NCBI GenBank assembly: GCA_948567375.1
Contig: OX419761.1
Coordinates: 13,704,501 to 13,768,500, forward strand
Length of the DNA stretch: 64,000 nt
Origin: Lunularia cruciata
Lineage: Eukaryota > Streptophyta > Marchantiopsida > Lunulariales > Lunulariaceae
Reading direction: 5' to 3'
A program made the translations under genes and the position numbers. The notes beneath the pieces are model-generated. The model saw nothing but the letters and a program-made list of their open reading frames with translations. It was not told the DNA's origin and ran no database searches. This document shows, one piece after another, positions 57,301 through 64,000 of this stretch (the first letter of the stretch is position 1; every line of letters begins with the position of its first letter).

Positions 57301-58120
57301 AGTCTCCAATCCGACTCTGTCCAGCAAGCCGGATTTCCTCTCTTCCCTTCTTCCTCGGGTCCATTGAGACACTTGCTCTCAATGATTTCTGTCATGAAAC
57401 CTGGAAAGCTCACATTCTAGTTCCATGCCAAGAAAGTGATCCAAAGTCGGCTCAAGACTTCAATCCTAGCGATCACATCTAACCTCCAAATTGCATGATT
57501 TCTCACTGCAAATTCAGAGTTCTTCTTTCCTCCTCCCATCTCTTCTGCCTTCTCACTATCTCTCAATTTCACTCTCGTGAATTCTCCCTTACACACTAAC
57601 GCGATTCCAACTCTATTTCCCTTCCCACGATCACCTTCAAGACAACTTCTCAACGGCAAAGGAAAATTTCTCAACATTTCTTTGTTGCGAGTTTGATTTT
57701 TATAGAGTTGCGCTTTCTTTGTCTTTCGTCACTTCGAGTTTCTACCAAGAAATCACACCTCCTGCATGCACCTGTCACTGTCAATTACCCTTCGCGCGTA
57801 TGGGCCGCCAGTTTTGAACGGTCCCTTCTTGATTTTCTCGCCCCAATGAAAGGTTGTTAGACTGTCTTCGCCTCGAGTTGAGCTTCCCCCAATATGAAGA
57901 CACTTTACCTCGGGTTGTATGTTGACAGGGCATTTCCGACTACTTCGCCTTATGACCCAAAGTCACTTTACTTCGGGTTTCATCCTGAAGACTCTTTTCT
58001 TCGCCTTCTTTGGCCATACAGGCACAATCCGACTTCTCTATACACTTCTTCTTCTTTATTTTGACAAAAAAAATTTGGGCACCACATTATCTTATCTGTA
58101 GTGCACCACCATGGGTGACA
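54308..58120 (-). mobile_element. Unclassified element with a long decayed minus-strand ORF
   Basis: A block of distinctly higher GC and different codon character than its surroundings. It carries a minus-strand coding relic (57677 to about 55100) and upstream sequence with ACCCGAAGTAAAGTG and ACCCGAGGTAAAGTG repeats (57890-57985). A TATAAAAATC box lies at about 57708-57698, only about 25 bp from the ATG. TGTGACAACCCGG at 54308 could be a terminus in reverse, but no matching LTR or TIR was found. No RT, integrase or DDE domain is visible. Probably a non-autonomous element or captured gene; class unknown. Confidence 0.4.
55100..57677 (-). pseudogene. Unidentified long ORF with coiled coil, stop-interrupted
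   Basis: From ATG 57677 one frame runs to about 55923 (585 codons) with only seven internal stops (TAG/TGA) and no frameshift; further coiled-coil pieces follow in shifted frames at 55797-55552 and 55555-55100. N-terminal half: basic/hydrophobic globular region (RNHAIWRLDVIARIEVL; MSFPGFMTEIIESKCLNGPE; VMKHQAVFFHKLFAGEPINW; RHMVWNLWDKLPLHYIMPFA). Middle: acidic low-complexity (ESEDEDSEGDAKLKTEESEH). C-terminal: Lys/Glu-rich coiled coil. The globular block recalls the N-terminal proteins of some plant transposons, but I cannot name the family. Confidence 0.55.
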
Positions 58121-58127
58121 TTACAAT

Positions 58128-58340
58128 CTTTTGGGAGTAATTCCTACCTAGGAGGTCAAATCCATAACCATAGATAAGTTGTAAGATTGTGGAAATTTTT
58201 CTTCAATTCTAGCCATTACTACACTGTCCTTGATAGGTGAAACTATCCTCTTTTGGGAGTAATTCCTACCCAAGAGGTTAAATACATAACAATAGATAAG
58301 TTGTGGCATTGTAGCAATTTCTCTTTAATTCTAACCTTTT
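58128..58340. repeat. Tandem duplication, 122-bp period
   Basis: CTTTTGGGAGTAATTCCTAC begins at 58128 and again at 58250. About 88 bp are shared after each start (through ATAGATAAGTTGT and TTAATTCTAACC-type endings), with roughly 15% differences by eye. No coding potential. Confidence 0.87.
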
Positions 58341-59292
58341 CTAAACTATTCTCAATGGAAGAAACCTAAACCAAGTGTCAATGGTACATTGACACTTGGT
58401 TTTCATTACACCTATTCCCTTGTGACAATGTAGCATGTTTTGGCTCTTCTATGCAATAGATAATTAGATCAATCATAATTCTTTCTCCTAATCCAACTTG
58501 TAAGTCTCTACTAATTCAACCCGTGATAGAAAATGGAACACACTCTAAAACTTGGCAACATTCTTGTAAATATGAACCCTTTTCATAAGAAATTTTATTG
58601 ACTATTCGTTTTTGTTGGGTTTTTCTTACAAAACTTGCTAAACATTTTATAGCAAACTACCATGTCTAATAATGAAATTGCAAATTTTGCAATTGAATCT
58701 CCTCAATATCTCAAGCAATCATAACTATCTCATGCTTGTTTGTAGGTTCTTGAGTAATATGCATCCCTCCATGTGCAAAATTTTTAGAGATACAAGTTGC
58801 ACAAGAGAATTTGATAACTATTTATCATTGTACTATCTATTATGATCACATCTTCTAAGGATTTGAGTTGTTCCATTAAGTTAGGCATGCCCCTAAGAGA
58901 GATGCAACCTTATATGCCTACATATATACAAGGTGGAGAGGATCAAGGATGGAAATTAGAGATAAATACTCTTTTATGGTCAATCATTCTACAGATGCTA
59001 GTATGCTCCAAGAGGGGTACATCTCTTTATGACTAAATGTTCAAGAGATATGAGTTGGAGAAGGTCAAGAATGGTGTGACTCTTAAACTTTTCACAAGAT
59101 CCACCACTTTTTATATTTTTTGTTTAGTTTTCCTAGAAATGTGAAGGGTTAGCAATATGCCAAGGTTGGAAAAAGGTTTAGTAGCAATTATCTTTGGCAT
59201 GGGGAGAAATTGCACCAAGCAAAAGAAAAAGAGAAGGAGAAGTGCATTGTCAAGGGGCTAAGAATGGGTATATGAGCATAATAATATTAGTT
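58341..59292. other. No recognisable gene
   Basis: AT-rich spacer. AAGTGTCAATG and its complement CATTGACACTT form a short hairpin around 58373-58400. The open frame 58842-59036 has no recognisable product. Confidence 0.5.
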
Positions 59293-59812
59293 GCACAAAT
59301 TATCTAGAGGTGGAAATTGGCTTGGTAATATCTTTAGGATTCTTATGCATGAGGGTCTAAGTTTGTCACCAAAAGAAGACTTCCACTAATAGAGTAGAGG
59401 CCAAAAACATATCTAAAACTTTAAAGTCAATTTTGAAGGCCTAAAGAAAAAGAATTTTCTTCCTCTAGATGAAATGGCTTTCCTTTCCTCTCTTTAATTT
59501 GTCTTGTTGAGATCTTTCCAACAGTACCACTTCCATACTATTTTGAGCTTTGTATAGGAAGATTCTATATGGTCAAACTTGTCTGACCAACCAGATGGGA
59601 CCAAAGCTAACATATCATCAACCCATGGATCCAATCTAAGGATATAGCTTATAGACATGTTACCTATCCATGTATCTAATCTAAGGATGTAGCTCTCCTA
59701 GAAGTGATCTTCTCTACTATATAATGAAGTTGAAATGCTCCTTTGAAGCATTGGAGTATTGATGAATCAAACCTTATGTTTCTCTTGGGATTCTCTTGTC
59801 CTCTGAACATTA
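59293..59812 (+). repeat. Repeat family D, copy 2
   Basis: About 520 bp, collinear with 28751-29325 (see blocks ATTATCTAGAGGTGGAAATT, GGCCTAAAG, CTTTCCAACAGTACC, CTATATAATGAAG, TTCTCTTGTCCTC). The TATA-like CTATATAATG (59719-59728) is at the equivalent place. Ends are not precise. Two copies in 64 kb suggest a moderately repeated LTR-like family. Confidence 0.73.
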
Positions 59813-60052
59813 CAACAAGAAAGGGACCCAAAATTGAGTACCTTGAAGACAAAAAAACTTCATCCTAGAAGGACCTTAAGCCTAAATAGACCTTTGACGT
59901 CATTCACCTTTGGACTAAAATTCAGTTGCTTCAAATGGATCCCCATGACATGAAGATGATGTTGTTTGAACAAGAACTTAGCATCAATAACCATTTGATG
60001 TACCAAAATGCTCACATGTGTGGATCATAATGTTCATCCATGGCATACCTAT

Positions 60053-60468
60053 TATAACAATATTGGAGTTTATTGACAAAGTTAGTCAAGGCTAACAAAG
60101 TAATGAATAGGCCAAATTAGCCTAGATCCTAGAAGTATCTAAGAAGCTTCTTGGGAAGCTTCCCACTAGCTTAGCTTGCACCCGAAGAAAGTAATTCTTG
60201 AAAGAAGCTTCTAGAAGCTTCCAACTAGCTTAGCTTGCATGCCAAGTAGATGGCTTCAAGAAGGAAACTTCTTGAGAAGCAATTAACTTGGCTTGCACTC
60301 CAAGAAAGTAGCTCAAGGAAGCTTCTTGAGAAGCTTCTCAAGAGCCTTGTATGCTCCTTATAAATACGAGAGCCAAAGGTCATGCTAGGCATTTGGAGTT
60401 TCACTTATTCAAGTGTCCCATATGAACTTCCATTCTCCTATTTCTCTCCTTGGTCTTGGTCTTTTACA
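60053..60468 (+). repeat. 5' LTR of A6
   Basis: Starts TATAACAATATTGGAG (TG decayed to TA) and ends GGTCTTTTACA. Contains GAAgcTTCtaGAAgcTTC at 60204-60221, GAAgcTTCttgaGAAgcTTC at 60318-60337 and TATAAATA at 60359-60366. Confidence 0.92.
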
Positions 60469-61850
60469 TTGGTATCAGAGTACAAATTGGATGGATGGAA
60501 TTTATGGACCACCAAATCCACTTCCACTAGACCATTGGGATTTTTGTGTCCAAGTACTACCCAAGTATTGTTTCATACAAGTTATCACCTCACGCTTTAA
60601 ATAAGATTTTATGTGTATGATCACCTTGTCTGCAGAACATTTGGTGCTATTGGTTGTAACTTATGGATAATGGTGGACGTGTTGCATCTATGTGTTAAAA
60701 ATTAGATATATTAAGAATAGTGTGATAGAGTAGAAGCCATGGCGGTGATGCCCGAAGTTATCCTTGCTATACAGCAAAAAATCAGCACCTCACTTAATTT
60801 TTGGATGAACAAGACCGTCATAGACAAGAGTAGGTAGAAGGAGCACCAATACAAGAAGGAGAAAAGCAAATCCGATTTTTGAAGCCTAAGGTATTTGAAG
60901 CCAAGAACCTCCCAAAACTTTCCACTACAGTGTAGCGGAAAGTTTTGTGTTTGATTGTGAATGTTACTTCAAAGCAACAAACCTTCAAGATGAGCAAAGA
61001 CAAATTCTGTCGGCCTCAAGCCAATTGGATGGAGTGGCTAAATTATGGTGACAATTCAGAGTGGAACAAGCTGAGCGGAAATTTTTCACGCCAATCTTGA
61101 CATGATAAGAATTCAAGAGTGAAATAATTGGAGGGTTCTAAGCTATAAATGCCAAGGGGCCACACAAGATAAGTTGGCATAATTGAAGTAGATTGGCTCG
61201 GTAAGAAGCTATATCACTCAATTTCAAAACACCATTATACAAATTCTGGATATACTAGATGGAGAAGCTCTAGATCACTTTGTGAGAGGGTTGAAGTCCT
61301 ACACCAGACTGGAAGTGATTATGTCTGAGCCCAAAGACTTTGAGGAAGCCATGCAATTGGCTGAATGCTTTGATTCCTTGGTTGGTCTTGACCTTGACCT
61401 TGACCTTCCCCAAACCCACTCACACACTACACACAAGTGGAAGAGCAAATACCAATGGTGATTGATGTCATCCAGCAATGACCACTTGGCACAATAGATC
61501 ATGAAAGATTATGCCAAAATGGTGGATGTTTCTATTCTTGCCAAATGTGACACCACATTGTAGAGTGTCCATTCAAGATTGAGCAACCTTGACAAGTTGC
61601 CCAAATGGAATTTGTGGAGCGGAATGATCAAGGAAACAAGGAATCCAAGTAGGAGATTTTGAGCCACCTTTTGGGAACTTGATTAGTTCTTGGGATTGAG
61701 GCTTGACCTATGCAAGTTTGCTTTACTTGAAAGGTATGATATCTAATCATGGTTGTAGGATTTGGTTGATTTTGGAAGTTCAAAGAATTGCGTGTCTATG
61801 CAATAAGCAAAAGAATTGGGCATTGATATCAAGCAATAATTAGAAGTAGA

Positions 61851-62042
61851 TTGATGATGGCGAATGGTAGAAAGGGTTCTACATTCTGTACCTTGCATCC
61901 TATTACTTTCAAGATTAAGAAGGAGTATTTGGAGTCTATGAGGTTTGTATTGGCACCTCTACACTATGATGTCATTCTAGACTACCTTGGTTTGAACTTT
62001 ATTAGGTTCAATTTGATTGGACCTCATGGAAAATTCAAGTAA
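61851..62042 (+). pseudogene. Protease C-terminal part (A6)
   Basis: MMMANGRKGSTFCTLHPITF, then KIKKEYLESMRFVLAPLHYD and VILDYLGLNFIRFNLIGPHG. Upstream, at 61768-61779, the active-site codons read DFGS, in a frame displaced by one lost T. Confidence 0.75.
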
Positions 62043-62108
62043 AACACCAAGGTAGGAATTTTGAATTAGCTTGTCGAGCACCTTTGAGTAAAACACCTAA
62101 GGATAGTT

Positions 62109-62348
62109 AGTCCCAAGATGGGAAGTTTACAAGGAAAGCAGCTATAGGGCAAGCTTTGGAAGGAGAGACGCCCCAAGATGGGAAGTTTGTAAAGAAAGCA
62201 ACCATAGAGTAAGCTTTGAAGGAAGAGAAGTTTCAAGATAGGAAGTTTGTCAAGAAAGCAGCAATAGAGCAAGCCATGAAGGAAGATAAATCCCTAGATG
62301 TGAAGTTTGTCAATGAAGCAACTGTGGAGCAAGCTTTGGAGGAAGATA
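62109..62348 (+). repeat. 60-bp tandem repeat in pol linker (4 units, A6)
   Basis: Units at about 62109, 62169, 62229 and 62289. The last two are in frame within the open stretch 62216-62605 (DRKFVKKAAIEQAMKEDKS, LDVKFVNEATVEQALEEDKS). This is the largest copy number in the window. Confidence 0.9.
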
Positions 62349-62664
62349 AGTCTATTTTTGTTGTGTGGATCAACCCAATTCCACAAGGAGAATCTGAGGA
62401 GAGTCAGGAGCCTCATCGAGCAATGGTTGATCACATAGTTCAAGAGTTTGTGGATGTGTTTTTGGATGATCCACTAAAGGGATTACCCTCTAGTTGTGGT
62501 ATGCCCTTCAAGAGTGAGTTAGCATCAAGGAGTACTCTAGTGAGTAGACCAATCTATTGGTTCTCACCAAAGGAGTTAGAGGAACAACTCCTATGGAGTT
62601 GTTGAAGAAGGATATCATACAACATAGTACATTCCCTTGGGGAGCATTGGTACTATTTGTTCTA

Positions 62665-63332
62665 TGAGCTGGCTTGTATCTCACTCAAGATGATCAAGAT
62701 GAACCTCTGATGGCTATTATGGTAGCGCACCATGGACTAAGAAGGCAAGGAACCCCAACTACATCATACTCCTCCAAGGCTAACACTCCAAGACTCAAGA
62801 CATTGCTCACTAGAGAACTCAATGAGAGAGAAATAGTTGCAAATGAAAGGATGATGAGTACCTCCTCACCCCTTGTTTATATACTTTTGAAATAGTTACG
62901 CACTAAAATTACTAATAACCATAGTAACTAGACTAAAAGTCAAGTAAAGTCAAAAAGTAGAAAGGAATATCCATTCACATGGGCATATTCCACTAGCATG
63001 TGATCTTATCTTGACCCAACCACTAAGTCAAGGATTCCTTCACATGGGCTATCCTTGGACTATAGAAGAATCTAAAACAAAAAGGCTTGTGGGCCCAAGA
63101 GTTCCCAACTCTTTCCTCAAAGCAAAACACCTAGGAATAATACCAAGTCAACACACTAGAATCCAAAATAGTGGTGCTCATCTTTTCCACTTCCTTAGAA
63201 GTAAGGTCCCCTCTATCTTAGTTATGACTAATGAAGAACCATCCTTTATCTCTATATAAATAATATCTCTCAAGTACTTATAATACCAAGCTAAATATCA
63301 CAATACCACACACATGCACAAATGAGTGTTAC
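62665..63332 (-). repeat. 3' LTR of the family B element
   Basis: 668 bp on the minus strand, GTAACACTCATTTGTGC...CCAGCTCA. The adjoining A6 bases TTCTA (62660-62664) are one side of the expected target duplication. On the other side, TTTTACCCCCGGACTAAG is the complement of a polypurine tract (GGGGGTAAAAG). TATATAAACAAGGGG, read in reverse near 62870-62884, is the TATA region. Confidence 0.85.
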
Positions 63333-63381
63333 TTTTACCCCCGGACTAAGTTTTCACTTTGTCCTCAAAGTGAAGGTCTCT

Positions 63382-64000
63382 CTACCTTCTATGATATATC
63401 TTCAACTTATCATGGTTAATCCTATCAAAGTGTCTTCCTCCCAACTCCTTAAGATTATAGGTGTAATTGCCCCATGCCTTCTCCACTATGAAAGGTCCAA
63501 AGTACTTAGGCAACAACTTCTTTTGTACTCTCTTGAATCGAATAGAATCAACCAACATTACCCAATCACCTTCTTTGAAAGTCTCCACCTTCTTCTTGCC
63601 TTGCCTCTTGTCATAGCTCCTCCTTTTCTTTCCTTTGGGCTTGCTCCAATCAAACCATAGCAATTGCTCTTGCTTCTTCCAACTCCATGTGTTGAACCTT
63701 CCTTGACTTCTCTGCATCACCTCCTTGTGCTTTCTTCAATCTCCTATAAATGCTTTGGGAGGTAAGAAGATCAAATTGAATAGGTAAGGTAGACTCAATA
63801 CCATATACCAATTGAAATAGAGAATATCCGGTGGAAGTCTTCATGGTTGTCCTATACTCCCATAAAATTGCATGAATCCTCTTGTCCCAATGATGTTTAG
63901 CCCCCTCCATTTCTGCATCTTTGGCCAACATCATGCACAAGGTCTGATTGGTTCTCTTTGCCAAGCCATTGGAATTTGGCTTATAGGATGTAGTTACTCT
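63382..64000 (-). pseudogene. Integrase C-terminus of the family B element
   Basis: 63964-63650 reads AKRTNQTLCMMLAKDAEMEG, KHHWDKRIHAILWEYRTTMK and STGYSLFQLVYGIESTLPIQ (end of the rve core). 63720-63382 reads KKRRSYDKRQGKKKVETFKE, GDWVMLVDSIRFKRVQKKLL, PKYFGPFIVEKAWGNYTYNL and ends KIYHRR. The GPF/GPY module (YFGPF) is clear and no chromodomain follows. The two frames overlap around 63650-63720; a single frameshift near 63660 separates them. The N-terminal part lies beyond the window. Confidence 0.9.

Larger units (their letters stand above)
60053..62664 (+). mobile_element. Ty3/gypsy chromovirus A6, 5' part
   Basis: 5' LTR 60053-60468 (416 bp), primer site 60470-60481 (TGGTATCAGAGT), gag about 60730-61640, protease about 61640-62030, four 60-bp linker units (62109-62348) and the RT N-terminus to 62664 (EPHRAMVDHIVQEFVDVF, then LASRSTLVSRPIYWFSPKEL). 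It is interrupted by the family B element at GGTACTATTTGTTCTA. The primer site and LTR are among the best kept in the family; the coding part is full of stops. Confidence 0.9.
62665..64000 (-). mobile_element. Ty3/gypsy family B element, 3' part (runs off edge)
   Basis: Minus-strand element inserted in A6. Seen here: 3' LTR 63332-62665, polypurine tract about 63346-63334, and the end of pol (integrase C-terminus) from the window edge to 63382. The better preservation of its integrase than of family A suggests a younger insertion. Confidence 0.87.

Noticed and set aside
1-64000. CRISPR arrays, operons, bacterial or viral gene clusters, tRNA or rRNA genes
   Set aside because: No spaced identical repeats of CRISPR type, no adjacent same-strand intact genes, and no cloverleaf or rRNA sequence that I could recognise by eye; the content is eukaryotic plant repeats.

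Overview
This is plant nuclear DNA, almost entirely made of old, nested and decayed transposable elements, with one well-supported host gene. Evidence for a land plant: Ty3/gypsy chromovirus relics, a primer-binding site complementary to initiator-Met tRNA, an Athila/Tat-type tRNA-Asp primer site, a MULE transposase relic, and a two-exon CCDC124/Lso2-family gene with GT..AG splice sites. The density of nested dead elements suggests a large repeat-rich genome (gymnosperm, fern or similar). That taxonomic guess is inference; nothing here fixes the species.

The dominant repeat is one chromovirus family, called A here: LTR 410-485 bp, starts TGTAA/TGTGA, ends TTACA, followed by TTGGTATCAGAGC. Six copies are legible. 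A1 (+, 465-3079 and 7661-7925) is split by A2 (-, 3080-7660). A3 (-, 36850-41831) and A4 (-, 42139-53096) flank a fragment of a different gypsy element, E. A5 (+, 45627-51241) sits inside A4 with a perfect 5-bp target duplication. A6 (+, 60053-62664) is broken by a second LTR family, B, whose integrase runs off the right edge. Family B also left a solo LTR inside A4 (52378-53030), an LTR fragment inside A3 (38026-38189) and an LTR at 19619-20300.

Region by region: 1-8.0 kb is A1 with A2 nested in it, ending in an inverted duplication. 8.0-12.8 kb is a minus-strand gag-like relic (C) with three CCHC-type knuckles and a 48-bp tandem repeat. 12.8-16.6 kb holds nothing recognisable. 16.65-19.6 kb is a zinc-finger/RT/endonuclease-like retroelement relic, abutting a family B LTR. 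21.3-23.5 kb is the host gene. A possible first exon of another gene lies at 24.9 kb. 25.2-29.9 kb is a large imperfect palindrome carrying two convergent copies of a Myb/SANT-like ORF, with repeat D inserted in one arm. 30.6-32.6 kb is a MULE relic with an unexplained antisense ORF. 33.4-42.1 kb is gypsy element E, interrupted by A3. 42.1-53.1 kb is A4 with A5 and a B LTR inside. 54.3-58.1 kb is a coherent but stop-interrupted minus-strand ORF of unknown family. 59.3-59.8 kb is a second copy of repeat D. 60-64 kb is A6 plus the B element.

The most interesting signals are: (1) regularly spaced GAAnnTTCnnGAA arrays, the heat-shock-element pattern, just upstream of the TATA box in family A LTRs; (2) a retropepsin motif whose middle residue is Phe in all six family A copies instead of Ser/Thr; (3) a 60-bp/20-residue repeat between protease and RT whose copy number varies 1-4 between copies; (4) the coherent unknown ORF at 55.9-57.7 kb; (5) the palindromic Myb-like transposon.
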